Below the pieces are notes generated by a model that was not told the DNA's origin, made no database searches, and saw nothing but the letters and a program-made list of their open reading frames with translations. Below, piece after piece: positions 16,181-25,311 of a DNA stretch of 63,856 bases (its first letter is position 1; each line of letters starts with the position of its first letter). A program made the position numbers and the translations under genes. The stretch is from Rubrobacteraceae bacterium. GTDB lineage: Bacteria > Actinomycetota > Rubrobacteria > Rubrobacterales > Rubrobacteraceae. The stretch lies in NCBI GenBank assembly GCA_030448125.1, contig JAUJNO010000007.1:118941-182796 (forward strand). Direction: 5' to 3'.

Positions 16181-17402
16181 ATGACGAGGGGACGAAGGAT
16201 GCCGGGACGGAGGGCTATATTCGGGAACAGGTTGTTCTTAGTTGTTCTTTTGGCCATGCTGGTGGGTCTATTGCTGGTCTTCATCGCCGGAAAGCCGGCG
16301 TCCGGGGCTACCAACCTCCCGGACAATTTTGACCAGCAGCCGGTCGCTACCGGCCTGTCGGGTCCTACGGCGATGGAGTTCGCGCCGGACGGCCGTTTGT
16401 TCGTGGCCGAGAAGGCGGGTACGCTGCGCGTTATCAACCAGGATGGGAGTTGCTGCAAGAGCCATTCGTAGACATCTCGGATCAGGTCGACTCGTCTGGT
16501 AGTCGCGGTCTGCTAGGCGTCACGCTCGATCCCAAGTTCGGCGACCTTTGCAACCCAGGCAACGACTACGTCTACGTCCACTACGCGCAAAAGGCGTCGG
16601 ATGGAACCCCGGCTCACAACCGGATCGTCCGGCTTACCGCCGACGGCGATAGGGCCGTCGCCGGGAGCGAGGAACTCGTCTTCAGGCTGAACGACCTGGG
16701 CGAGTCGCAGACCCACAACGGCGGGGCCATACACTTCGGCGAGGACGCCATACACTTCGGCGAGGACAGCTCTACGTCGCTGTCGGCGACAACAGGCAAA
16801 AAGACAAGGCCCAGTCGCTCAAGAGCCTCTTCGGGAAGATGCTGCGAATCAACGCGGACGGCTCGATCCCCGAGGACAACCCGCACGTTGGGGCCGAGGG
16901 ACAGAACAAAGCCATCTGGGCCAGGGGCCTACGCAACCCCTTCACCTTCGACGTCCAGCCCGGCACGGGGCGCATCTTTATCAACGACGTCGGCCAGCAG
17001 ACGTGGGAAGAGATCAACGACGGAAAAGCGGGCGCCAACTACGGCTGGCCCCGCCACGAAGGTCCCAACGGCGGGGTCGGCTTCGAGCAACCGCTCTTCG
17101 CTTACCGCCACGGCTCCTCGGAGACCGAGGGGTGCGCGATCACCGGCGGCACCTTCTACAACCCCGAGGAGGCCGCGACCGCGCCGTTCCCGTCCGAATA
17201 CGTCGGCGACTATTTCTACTCGGACATCTGCTCGGGTTGGATACGCCAGTTCGATCCCGTGACGAAGGAGGAGACCGGCTTCAAGTCCAAGTCCGGCGAG
17301 GCGCCCGTGGACGTCAAGGATGGCCCCGAAGGCGACCTCTTCTTCCTCAACCGCGCTGGCGGCACGGTCGAGAAGATCTCTTACACCACCCCGGCCCCGT
17401 AA
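16181..17402 (+). pseudogene. PQQ-dependent sugar dehydrogenase-like secreted protein, frameshifted
   Basis: The N-terminus has a signal/membrane segment (LFLVVLLAMLVGLLLVFIAG) and then the glucose/sorbosone dehydrogenase beta-propeller: PTAMEFAPDGRLFVAEKAGT, GSRGLLGVTLDPKF, THNGGAIHFGED, WARGLRNPFTFD, DVGQQTWEEIN, GANYGWPRHEG. It is split over three frames. The first break (about 16448) is fixed by one extra G in GGG. The second (about 16767) follows a 21-bp perfect duplication (16726-16767) and an apparent 4-bp loss in GED-GQLYVAVGD. The family oxidises aldose sugars with PQQ. Possibly a true pseudogene. Confidence 0.75.
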
Positions 17403-17410
17403 GCCGTATC

Positions 17411-17440
17411 GGGGGCGTCGAAGGATTCTTCGACGCCCCC
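17411..17440 (+). terminator. Perfect 13-bp hairpin after sugar dehydrogenase
   Basis: GGGGGCGTCGAAG (17411-17423) pairs with CTTCGACGCCCCC (17428-17440) around GATT, 9 bp after the stop codon. No T tract. Confidence 0.65.
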
Positions 17441-17549
17441 ACCGGGCCCGTATCGTAGCCACGCCATAAAATCTCTCCGCCTTCGAAAAGGTCCTCTCCG
17501 CCACGCCGGGTTCGTATCCCACCACCGTTACCCGCTCGCCCGTCTCGAT

Positions 17550-17720
17550 CTTTGTTTCTTCCGCGCGGTAACAGGGCGACGACCGCCTCTTCGCGGACGA
17601 CAGCAACAGATGACTCGCTGTATTGTCGCGAGGGTGACGACGATACGGCCTCGCGACAAGGAAGCATCTTCGGTGACACCGCCGAGCCCGGGTCTTTCGT
17701 CCCCGGGCTTTTTTCTGCCG
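17550..17720 (+). ncRNA. Possible structured small RNA ending in intrinsic terminator
   Basis: TTGTCGCGAGG (17623-17633) pairs perfectly with CCTCGCGACAA (17649-17659). A short CGGT/ACCG hairpin follows, then a T-tailed terminator at 17685-17714. No open frame on the plus strand explains a transcript here, and the next gene has its own -10 box downstream of the terminator. Alternatively these are only successive terminators of the upstream gene. The start of the interval is a guess. Confidence 0.3.
17685..17714 (+). terminator. Rho-independent terminator
   Basis: AGCCCGGG (17685-17692) pairs with CCCGGGCT (17702-17709) and a T run (17709-17714) follows. This is the clearest intrinsic terminator in the window. 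Confidence 0.8.
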
Positions 17721-17735
17721 TTCCGTCCGGCGTGG

Positions 17736-17747
17736 TAAGCTAGCCGA
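17736..17747 (+). promoter_or_regulatory. Leaderless -10 box for PAC2 gene
   Basis: TAAGCT (17736-17741) is exactly six bases before ATG 17748, and lies after the terminator, so the PAC2 gene is transcribed independently. Confidence 0.45.
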
Positions 17748-18626
17748 ATGAACGCATACGTAAACATAGAGAGGCGGCCGGAGCTAGAGCGTCCGGTGCT
17801 CATCGCCGGGTTCACGGGCTGGAACGACGCGGCGGAGGCGGCGAGTCTCGCGTTGAGCACCATCGGAGAGGCGTCCGGGGCCGAGCGGTTCGGGAGCTTC
17901 GACGGCGAGGAGTTCTACGATTACCAGACGGTGCGGCCCCAGATCAAGCTCGTGGAAGGCGTCACCCGCACGATCGAGTGGCCCGAGAATGACCTCTCGG
18001 CCACGACCGCGAGCGTCGCCTCCCTGGGCGGTCGGGGTGCGGTCTTGCTCTCGGGGCCCGAGCCCAACTTCCGGTGGCGTGCCTTCTCTCAGGCGGTGGT
18101 GGACCTCGCCCGCGATCTGGATGTGAGGCTCGTGATCACGCTAGGCGCCCTCCTGGCGGACGTGCCGCACTCGAGGCCCGTCTCGGTCTCCGCGAACGCA
18201 CAGGACCCCTCCCTGGTCGAGAACCTGGGCCTCTCGGCCTCCCGCTACGAGGGCCCGACCGGCATCACCGGCGTCCTGCACCGCTACTGCGCGGGGAAGG
18301 ATCTCCCGTCGGTCAGCTTCTGGGCCTCGGTGCCCCACTACCTGCCGAGCGTGCCCTCGCCGCCCGCCGCCTTGTCGCTGCTGCAGAGCCTCTCCAACCT
18401 GCTCGGCGGCGGCTTCGATACCGCCCACCTCGAGCGCACCTCGGAGGACTACCAGCGTCAGGTCTCCGCCGCCGTCGCGCAAGACCCGGACCTCACCTCC
18501 TACGTCCACACCCTCGAGGAGCGCTACGATAGCCAGGCCGAGAGCGGTACAAGCAACCTCCCGTCCGGCGACGAGCTTGCCAGCGAACTCGAACGCTTCC
18601 TCCGCGAGAAAGGCGACGAAGAGTAG
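17748..18626 (+). CDS. PAC2 family protein (proteasome-assembly-chaperone-like)
   Basis: 292 residues. The N-terminus PVLIAGFTGWNDAAEAASLA matches the actinobacterial PAC2 family, followed by DYQTVRPQIKLVEGVTRTIEWP, ISLGALLADVPHSRPVSV-like sequence at 130-147 and GITGVLHRYCAGKDLPSVSFWASVPHYLP near 175. A charged C-terminal helix with LERFLREKGDEE ends the protein. The family shares the fold of the eukaryotic proteasome-assembly chaperone 2, but its bacterial role is not firmly known. It is monocistronic. Confidence 0.85.
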   Translation: MNAYVNIERRPELERPVLIAGFTGWNDAAEAASLALSTIGEASGAERFGSFDGEEFYDYQTVRPQIKLVEGVTRTIEWPENDLSATTASVASLGGRGAVLLSGPEPNFRWRAFSQAVVDLARDLDVRLVITLGALLADVPHSRPVSVSANAQDPSLVENLGLSASRYEGPTGITGVLHRYCAGKDLPSVSFWASVPHYLPSVPSPPAALSLLQSLSNLLGGGFDTAHLERTSEDYQRQVSAAVAQDPDLTSYVHTLEERYDSQAESGTSNLPSGDELASELERFLREKGDEE

Positions 18627-18637
18627 CAGATCAACTC

Positions 18638-18656
18638 TCGGTTCCGCCGATTTTTT
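18638..18656 (+). terminator. Short hairpin with T run after PAC2 gene
   Basis: TCGGT (18638-18642) pairs with GCCGA (18646-18650, one G-T pair) and is followed by six T (18651-18656). Confidence 0.45.
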
Positions 18657-18853
18657 GGTGATCCACGAGTAGGGTTGCTTCGCCCGTTACTCCAACGCAG
18701 CTCGAGCGCGGCCTCTGTTGCCTCCTCGTCCTTTCTGGTTCCCTTGGCGAAGCTTTCATCTCCGGCAACCCGCCGAGTCCCGCCTCCCGCTCGGTGATCC
18801 AACGATGCCCGCCATCGATATACTGCTTAAAGCATATGAGTCGGGAGATATCC

Positions 18854-19582
18854 ATGAGCGAGCAACGCCGAGCCAAGAGAAATCACCTCAACTCCTACAC
18901 TGGACGAGGACACCGGATTCTTGAGCTGCTGGGAATCGTGATCTTCGGCATGCTCGCGTTCCTGATCGGCGGGGAGGTGTATCGTGGGTTGGTAAACTTC
19001 GGCCAACCTTGGCTTCTGCTGATCCTGGCTTCTGCTGATCCTGGCGCATCTCGCCGCGGATTTGATCTCCGGGTTCGTGCATTTCCTGGCGGATAATTTT
19101 GGGTCTGTCAACACCCCGATTGTCGGACCTGGTTTCGTAGGTCCATTTCGCGACCACCACATAGATCCCAAGGGAATCACCCGCAACGACTTCGTCGACA
19201 CCAACGGCAACAACAGCCTGGTGAGCATTCCCTTCATGCTGCTGGTCTGGCTCGTCGTTCCGATCGAGACGACGGTCGTGGGCTATCTCTTCGGTGCGTT
19301 CTTCCTCTTGCTTTGCCTCGCCGTATTCCTGACGAACCAGTTCCACAAGTGGGCGCACGCGGATGTCCCTCCAGCTTTCGCGGCCTGGCTCCAGAGAAAG
19401 GGATTATCCTCTCCAAGGAGCACCACGATATCCATCATAAGAGCCCCTATCACACCTACTACTGCATCACTATAGGGGTATGGAATTCACTATTGGATCG
19501 CACCGAGCGGATGCTCCGGCGTGCCGTCCCCGGCATGGATGTTCGCCCGCGAGTCGAGAGGGACGGGAGCCCAAGCGAGTGA
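18854..19582 (+). pseudogene. CarF/TMEM189-like plasmanylethanolamine desaturase, frameshifted
   Basis: ATG 18854 follows a GGGAGA site. The protein has membrane segments near the N-terminus and the histidine-rich lipid-desaturase signature of CarF/PEDS1: DLISGFVHFLADNFGS, FRDHHIDPKGITRNDFVDTN, QFHKWAHAD, and KEHHDIHHKSPYHTYYC. The family makes the vinyl-ether bond of plasmalogens. Two breaks split it: a 16-bp perfect duplication (19010-19041), whose removal restores WLLLILAHLAADLIS, and a missing A in the run at 19397-19399. Without these it encodes about 238 residues. The A-run break may be a sequencing error. Confidence 0.75.
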
Positions 19583-19773
19583 CGGAAGGGCCTCCAATCC
19601 CCTCCGCTCTCTAACAGCCTGGTTCGCCGCGTACGGTGCCCCGGTACACGTATCAGGCTCCTGGCTCTGGAACATGCTCGAAACGTAGACGCGGAGCGAG
19701 GTACGATGTACCCACTCTGATGCTTGGTTCTTTCGGCTCTCACCTGGCCCCTCATCGCTGGAGCGCTGACGAG

Positions 19774-20345
19774 CTAATAGAAAAGCGCCACCACGAAGAC
19801 GATCACGCTGAGGAGCCCCAGCACGCCCTGCGCCACGGCGCTGAACAGGTAGCCGACGAGGACCCCGCCCGCGGCCCGTGAGGTTCTTCGCCAGCTCCCG
19901 CGCCCGCCCCTGACGCTCCTGACACGCCGCCGTTCCCCCGTAGAGGACGACCGCCGGCGACGCCGTAGGAGGTACTCGCCGGCGAACACGCCGCCGATGG
20001 TGCCGGCGAGCAAGCCGAAGAGCGCCCCGACGCCGAAGAACAGGGCGCCGGCAAGGGTACCGACGAGGCCGCCTATGGCGCCGCCGGCCGTGCCCCAGCT
20101 GCTCGCCCCGAACCTCCGTGCCCCGTAGGTCGTGAATACCAGGTCCGCGACGAAGGCGAGGAGGGCGAAGAGACCGAGGAGGACCAAGACGAGGGCGCCG
20201 ACTACCTCGAAGCCCGTCACGTAGGCGTAGACGAGGGCCGAGGCGAAGATCAGGGGCACGCCCGGCAGGCCGGGAGGACGCTGCCCAGGAACCCCAGGAG
20301 CATGACGAGAAGCGTGATCCAGAGTATCGGTTCGTTGGCCGCCAC
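19774..20345 (-). CDS. DUF456 family membrane protein (single-base frameshift)
   Basis: GTG 20345, preceded by TAGGAGA, gives AANEPILWITLLVMLLGFLG, then the frame breaks at a short C run (20270-20271). Adding one base yields LPGLPGVPLIFASALVYAY, the DUF456 hallmark, followed by glycine-zipper membrane helices (GGAIGGLVGTLAGALFFGVG) and a basic loop, then a last hydrophobic segment. DUF456 proteins are small Gly-rich membrane proteins of unknown role. The gene begins 8 bp after larE, so the two are co-transcribed. Confidence 0.7.
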
Positions 20346-20353
20346 GGGGTCTC

Positions 20354-21217
20354 CTACCTGACCAGGGGCAGGACCTTCTTCGCTTTCTTGCCGGGCCGCC
20401 CGAGGACGGCGTTCAGGGAGCCGGGCGTGTATCCGGCAAGGTCCAGCGCCACGTACAGAAAGCCTGCGGCTTTGAGTTCGGCGGAGATTTCCTCGCGCTC
20501 GGCGAACGCCCGCTCCATCTCCTGCTCGCCGACCTCGAGGCGTGCGATCTCCCCGTGGTGCCTCACGCGTACCTGCCCGTAGCCCCGCGAACGCATGAAC
20601 TCTTCGGCCCGCGCAACCTGGGCGAGCTTCTCCGGCGTGATCTCCTGTCCGTATGGAAACCGGCTCGATAGACACGCCAGAGCCGGTTTGTCCCACGTGG
20701 GGAGGTCCAGGTACCTGGCAAGCTCGCGCACCTCCGCCTTGCCGACCCCGGCCAGAGAGAGCGGCGAGACTACCCCGAGCTCCTTCGCCGCCTTCCTGCC
20801 GGGCCGGTAATCCCCCTCGTCGTCCTTATTCGCCCCGTCCACCACGCATCGAAAGCCCTTCTCCCCGGCGATGCTCGCGAGGTCCGAGTACAGGGTGCTC
20901 TTGCAGAAGTAGCAGCGGTTGGTTGGGTTGCTCGCGTAGTTCGGGTCGTCCAGCTCCCGCGTGTTCACGACCAGGTGCTCAATGCCTAAAGAACGGGCGA
21001 ACGCTTTTGCTCCTTCCAGCTCCGAGGGCAGGTACGTCTCGTTGTTGGAGGTGACGGCGAGCACCCTCTCCTTTGGTAGCGCCCGCGCCGCGACCGCCAG
21101 GGCCAGCGACGAATCTACCCCGCCGGAGAATGCCACCAGGGCGCTCCCGTAGGGTGCGACGATCTTCTCGAGCTCTTCGAGTCTATTCTCCAGCGCCTCT
21201 AAGGAAACGGATCCCAT
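20354..21217 (-). CDS. larE: ATP-dependent sacrificial sulfur transferase LarE
   Basis: 287 residues from ATG 21217 with GAGAGGAC upstream. The PP-loop VAFSGGVDSSLAL is near residue 27. TNRCYFCKSTLYSDL (near 100) and KPALACLSSRFPYGQE (near 172) are LarE landmarks; the three cysteines visible here (two in CYFC, one in ACLSSR) fit the type that could bind a cluster rather than use a single sacrificial cysteine (inference). LarE thiolates the nickel-pincer nucleotide precursor. No larA, larB or larC is visible nearby. Confidence 0.85.
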   Translation of the reverse strand: MGSVSLEALENRLEELEKIVAPYGSALVAFSGGVDSSLALAVAARALPKERVLAVTSNNETYLPSELEGAKAFARSLGIEHLVVNTRELDDPNYASNPTNRCYFCKSTLYSDLASIAGEKGFRCVVDGANKDDEGDYRPGRKAAKELGVVSPLSLAGVGKAEVRELARYLDLPTWDKPALACLSSRFPYGQEITPEKLAQVARAEEFMRSRGYGQVRVRHHGEIARLEVGEQEMERAFAEREEISAELKAAGFLYVALDLAGYTPGSLNAVLGRPGKKAKKVLPLVR

Positions 21218-21273
21218 GCTTGCGTCCTCTCTAGCGGTCGGTGCCGCTACAAGCTTTACAAAAGCGGCCGGGA

Positions 21274-21841
21274 TCAGACCGTCTCCCGGGACAACCATTC
21301 GATAACCTCACCCGCGTTCTTGTCGGGCGGGAACACGGGATAGAAGACCCTCTCGATACACCCCTCGTAGATCACAAGCGTGAGGCGCTTGACGAGGCTC
21401 ATCCCCTCGACCTCGAAGGTCGGTAAGCCCAACGCTCTCGCGAGGGCGAGGCTCTCGTCGCTTAGAAGCTCGAAGGGCAGCCGCAGCCGTTCGATCACCT
21501 CTCGCTGGTACTCCGTATCCTGCGTGCTGAGGCCGAAGACGCGCGCCGAGGTTCCGAAGCTCCGCGTGGTGGTCCCGAAAGGTACACGATTGCGGCGTGC
21601 ATCCGCGGGCGCCCGGGATCCCATCCCACCCCCGCGGCAGGTCTTCGTCGGGCCTCCCCGTACGCGGGTAGCAGTACACGACCGTCCTCCCCGGCAAGCT
21701 CGACAAGTCCACCGGCTCCCCGGACGTCGAAGAGAGGACCACCGAAGGCAGCAGCATCCCCAGCAGGTGGTCGCAGGCTCCGTCGTCGGACGGCGCCGGG
21801 ATGCCTTCGGGCAACTCGTGCAGGTTCTCCGTGCCCGTCAC
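21274..21841 (-). CDS. Peroxiredoxin (AhpC/TSA-BCP-like), frameshifted
   Basis: GTG 21841 lies 9 bp after the fabF stop with GTAGGA between. The first frame carries PSVVLSSTSGEPVDLSSLPG, VVYCYPRTGRPDEDLPRGWD and ARGCTPQSCTFRDHHAEL, with candidate catalytic cysteines; the second carries ARVFGLSTQDTEYQREVIER and LSDESLALARALGLPTFEVEG. The join lies at 21541-21546 in a GCGCGC run, where two bases seem missing. Intact, it would be about 189 residues. It would reduce peroxides. Whether the break is real is unclear. Confidence 0.7.
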
Positions 21842-21850
21842 GCGTCCTAC

Positions 21851-23097
21851 CTAGGCCCTCTCCAGGACGATAGCCGCGTTGTGCCCACCGACACCGAGGT
21901 TCGCGCAGAGCGCCACCTCGAGGTCCGGGGTCTCGCGCGGCTTACCCACCACGTAGTCGAGCTCGGCGCACTCCTCGGCGAGCGTTTCGAGGTTGCGCAT
22001 CGGGGGACCTTCTTCTCCTTCACCGCGAGCGCGCAGATGGCGGTCTCTATGGCCCCGGTCGCGCCCATGGAGTGTCCCAGGGTCGGCTTCGTCGCCGAGA
22101 CCATCACGGAAGGGTTTATCCGGTACATGGCCTGGGACTCGGGGCCGTCGCCCGCCGCCGTACCGGTGCCGTGGGGACTTATGAAGTCGACCTGATCTCC
22201 TTCTACCCCCGCGTCCTTGAGGGCGAGTTGCATGGCGCGCAGGATGCCGCGGCCCTTGGGGTCGGGGTCGGTGATGTTGTAGGCGTCGGTGGTGCGCCCG
22301 GCGCCGGTGATCCTGGCGTACGGCTCGGCGCTACGGCGCTCGACGGACTCCGCGCTCTCCAGGATCAAGACGGCGGCGCCCTCGCCGATAACGAAGCCGG
22401 CGTGGTCTCTGTCGTAGGGTCTGCAGGCGCCTTCGGGGTTGGCGTTGTTGCGGCTCATGGCGCGCATCGCGATAAAGCCCGCGACGATTACCGGGGAGAT
22501 CACGGCCTCCGACGCGCCGCAGACCACCATGTCCGCGTCCCCGCGGCGGATGAGGTCCAACCCAAACCCCATGGTGTCGGTGCCGGAGGTGCAGGCCAGG
22601 GCGGAGGCTGCCGACGGCCCCTTCATGCCGAGCTGGATGTTCACGTGCGCGGCGGCCGCGTTCGGCATGATCTTGGTAACGGCGAAGGGGTTGACCCGGT
22701 TCGGGCCCTTGTTGTCCATCTCCCACTGGGTGCGGTCTATGCTCGAAGCTCCGCCCAAGCCCGTGCCGAGCAGCAGACCTACCCTCTCCGGGTTCTGTTC
22801 GAGGAACCCCCAGGCGCCCGCGTCCTCCAGGGCGAGCTTCGCGGAGGACAGCGCCATCTGCACGAAGCGATCCGTTCTCTGGGCGGCCTTGCGGTCCATG
22901 AAGTCCTTGGGGTCGAAGTCCGTGCATTCGGCGGCGATCCTGACCCCAAAGCCCTCCGGGTCGAAGAGCGTGATCGGACCGACCCCGCTCTCGTTGGCCA
23001 GGAGCGAGCTCCAGAACGCCTTGCGCCCGACCCCGATGGGGCTGACGATTCCTACCCCCGTTACGTAAGCCGCACGGTCTTCGCGGCCGTTCTCCAT
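21851..23097 (-). CDS. Beta-ketoacyl-ACP synthase II-like (FabF family), single-base frameshift
   Basis: ATG 23097 begins YVTGVGIVSPIGVGRKAFWSS-type sequence. The catalytic triad is visible: Cys in SALACTSGTDTMG near residue 166, His in SPHGTGTAAGDGPE near 305, His in TLGHSMGATGAIE near 340. A missing C in a C run (22002-22006) shifts the last 50 residues; corrected, the end is CANLGVGGHNAAIVLERA, the normal FabF terminus, stopping at TAG 21851-21853. It elongates fatty or polyketide acyl-ACP chains. It stands alone without acpP or fabG, so a specialised role is possible. A 10-codon leader frame (ATG 23131) ends at its start codon. Confidence 0.85.
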
Positions 23098-23374
23098 CTA
23101 GCCCTCCGACCTCTTCTCCGGTCTGCTCATGACTAGCGTGCATCTTAGCACCCCCGCCCCGGCTTCATCTCTGCCCCCGTTAAAACTCACGCCCCTGGGG
23201 CCACCGATATTCCCGAGAGCCCACGGCGGTGAAGAGCCCGCAAAGTGGGATCGGTGTGTGCGCAAAGGTCCTCGGAGTCCCGCCGCGGATAACCGCGAAA
23301 GGACTACCGAACCTCCACGAGCAGGAGAAGCGGTCCGCGGGGCAGCATGCGATGGGGGAGGGACGCAAGCGGAC

Positions 23375-23475
23375 GGCGCTGTGGAGGGTGGCCAGCTGCG
23401 GGAGCGCGGCTTCTATCTATTCCACGACGTGCCGCTGACAGGAGTAAACATAGACCACGTCGTCCGAAGTAGCTG
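23375..23475 (+). pseudogene. NERD-domain gene fragment
   Basis: One plus-strand frame contains QLRERGFYLFHDVPLTG then VNIDHVVRSS, close to the NERD nuclease-related pattern '(G)fyvfhDv-NIDHVVVG'. It runs into unrelated sequence on both sides, and the rest of the 422-bp gap 23098-23519 shows no gene. A short decayed remnant is the best reading. Confidence 0.45.
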
Positions 23476-23519
23476 TTGGCAACGGGAGCTGGCTGCTTCC
23501 TGGTTCGCGTGTTCTCGGG

Positions 23520-24290
23520 CTACAGAACGTAGCTCTTACCGTCCTCGGCCCCTTCGGTGTCGAGTACCTTTATTCGGCGCAGCATCTCGTCGTTCATGTG
23601 GGTAAGGACGAGCCTGCGGCACTCTAGCTCAGCCCGGTGGTCCATCAGCGTCTGATAGTCGAGGTGGTAACCACCCTCCGGCTCCCAATAGTTGCACTCG
23701 CAGATAAAGAGGTCGGCCTCGCTGGTTGCCTGGACCAGAGCGTCGGTCCACACAGTGTCGCCGGAAAACGCGAGGACGTTGTCCTCGTAAGAGACTCGCA
23801 GCGCATAGGCTGGAGCGCCGCTGGGATGCACTACATCGTACGGGATTACCGTGAGTGGTCCGATCCCGGCGGCGGTTCCGCCCTCAAGCTCGACGAACTT
23901 CAGGGCGAACTCCCGCCTCGGAGCCCCGGCGGCCCTGCCACGGCCAGCGGCTTCTTGCGGGCCGAGACGTACTGGGCCTCCATGATAAAGAAGGGGAGCC
24001 CTCCGAAGTGTTCGCCGTGGAGGTGCGAGAGCAGGATGGTGTCGATGGTGGAGGTCTCCACCCGAAGTGCTTCATCGCGATGAGCGAGGAGGCGCCGCAG
24101 TCGATAAGTAGGTGCCTGGGGTCCCGCCCGTCGAACCGCACGTAGATGCAGGTCTGGAATCGCCCCCGCTGCCAAAGGCGTCCCCGCTACCCAAAAACCG
24201 TACGCTGACTTCCCCTATGCCGATCTTCCCAAAGACGCGTCTTCTGCTCCGTGTGATCGGCGGCCCGGAGAGGCTCGCCGAAAGGTCCAT
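23520..24290 (-). CDS. Metallo-beta-lactamase-fold hydrolase (RNase Z-like), frameshifted
   Basis: Joined across three small breaks, the minus strand encodes VRFLGSGDAFGSGG, HLLIDCGASSLIAMKHFG, the metal site ILLSHLHGEHFGGLPF (HxHxEH), ALRVSYEDNVLAFSGDTVWT and RRLVLTHMNDEML, i.e. a complete RNase Z/PhnP-like hydrolase of about 235 residues. Each break (24163-24167, 24061-24063, about 23916) is cured by one extra base in a C run, so base-calling error is likely. The start is uncertain: ATG 24290 is in frame, but similarity begins near 24200. Confidence 0.7.
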
Positions 24291-24455
24291 CCGACCAAGA
24301 CCCGAAAGAGCATCGGACGGGCCGCTCCCACGATACCCAACATGCCGCCCATTTTGAAAGGCAGTCTCGCTTCGTCGCTCCATCTTCAGGATATGCGTGA
24401 GCGCTAGTTTGCGTCGGCACCTTCTCGCCCTCCCGCGTTGCGGAGTACACCGCTA

Positions 24456-24467
24456 TAAAATGGCGCC
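24456..24467 (+). promoter_or_regulatory. Leaderless -10 box
   Basis: TAAAAT (24456-24461) exactly six bases before GTG 24468; no ribosome site. Confidence 0.5.
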
Positions 24468-24791
24468 GTGAGCGCAATCTTCTACGCCGCCGCGATACTG
24501 TTTCTCCTGAACTTCGCGTTGGGCCTGCTCGTCCAGTTTGGCGTCGTGGATACGAAGCCTTTCCGCTGGCTCCACCACGCCCTCTTCTTCGTGGTCTTCG
24601 TCTCCGCCGCCGCGGCCGCGCTCGCCGGCTTCCTCTCGGGGGCGTCCTTCCGCTGGACGCTCCTCCCGGTCCTCGTCCTCTTCGCCGTTCTGCCCTACGT
24701 CCGCGCGGGTACACCTGGCCACGCCCTTCTCGCCTGCTGCGCCCTGATCTTCTACGCCGCTGGCTTCTTCTTAACTCTGCAAGTCCTCTGA
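24468..24791 (+). CDS. Small four-helix membrane protein
   Basis: 107 residues, almost entirely hydrophobic, with four likely membrane segments: AILFLLNFALGLLVQFG, FVVFVSAAAAALAGFLSG, WTLLPVLVLFAVLPYV and LLACCALIFYAAGFFLTL. Family not recognised. A fragment encoding a diverged copy of its last 20 residues lies at 26010-26074, each copy followed by the same 5' leader of a flavin monooxygenase gene, so the membrane protein and monooxygenase were once adjacent. Confidence 0.6.
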   Translation: MSAIFYAAAILFLLNFALGLLVQFGVVDTKPFRWLHHALFFVVFVSAAAAALAGFLSGASFRWTLLPVLVLFAVLPYVRAGTPGHALLACCALIFYAAGFFLTLQVL

Positions 24792-24893
24792 ACGCCGCCC
24801 CGGCGAGTTCGGGTACCTTGCGGATCGGAACAGGAGCTTCTCTCATAAGAAAGGATCACGGCCTGACCACGAGCGTCACCGCGAAGGACCGGC
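24735..24893 (+). repeat. Direct repeat copy 1 (membrane-protein end plus monooxygenase leader)
   Basis: This segment closely matches 26022-26190, including identical stretches such as GGCGAGTTCGGGTACC and AAGAAAGGATCACGGCCTGA. In copy 1 the CTG-initiated frame gives TTSVTAKDRP and then diverges and stops, so it is a 5' remnant of the monooxygenase gene. Confidence 0.7.
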
Positions 24894-24930
24894 CTATAGA
24901 AGGGCTGGTCCACGCCAGCTCTTGCTCTCT

Positions 24931-25311
24931 TTACCGATCGAGGTCTTCCTGCACGGTATCGCCGGCCGGCGATACCTCGAAATAGCAGCGAGGGCTCTCG
25001 CCGCGGTCGCAGCGCTCGCGTACCGGCACGCCCGCCAGCTCCATGAGCAGGGCCTCGGTGAGCCGGCAGACCTCCGGATGTCCCGGCACCACGGCGGTAA
25101 ACGGACAGCTGTAGCCTCGAGTGACAAAGGCGTCGCCGTCGTGCTCTTCAAGCTCCGCAAGGCCACCCAGCTCGTTGAGAACAGAGACGCTCGCCTCGAG
25201 TCGCGTGCGCAAGCCGTCCGCCGGTATAGCTTGCTCGTCCGCTATGCGGCTCCCTACCGCCCTCAGCAGCGCTTCCGCCTCCTCGGACCCCAGCCGCTCG
25301 ACCGAGGATGG
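24931..25311 (-). pseudogene. Truncated ArsR/DeoR-like transcriptional regulator, HTH domain missing
   Basis: The frame open from 25311 encodes EEAEALLRAVGSRIADEQ, LEASVSVLNELGGLAELEE, SCPFTAVVPGHPEVCRLTEAL and RERCDRGESPRCYFEV. The CPF...HPEVCRL...C..G..PRCYF pattern is typical of the C-terminal ligand-binding half of actinobacterial and cyanobacterial helix-turn-helix regulators with four conserved cysteines. A stop at 25312-25314 cuts off the DNA-binding half, which is not found upstream. TTG 25212 is the first start. Either a remnant or a separate ligand-binding domain. Confidence 0.6.

Noticed and set aside
17443..17606. Minus-strand frame with a NfeD-like stretch (GERVTVVGYEPG)
   Set aside because: Only one short motif resembles the NfeD C-terminal domain; the rest is basic low-complexity and it overlaps a hairpin region. 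Not enough to call a gene or fossil.
17623..17747. Terminator upstream of the PAC2 gene as a riboswitch attenuator
   Set aside because: A -10 box (17736-17741) lies after the terminator and six bases before the start, so PAC2 does not need read-through; the aptamer class was not recognisable.
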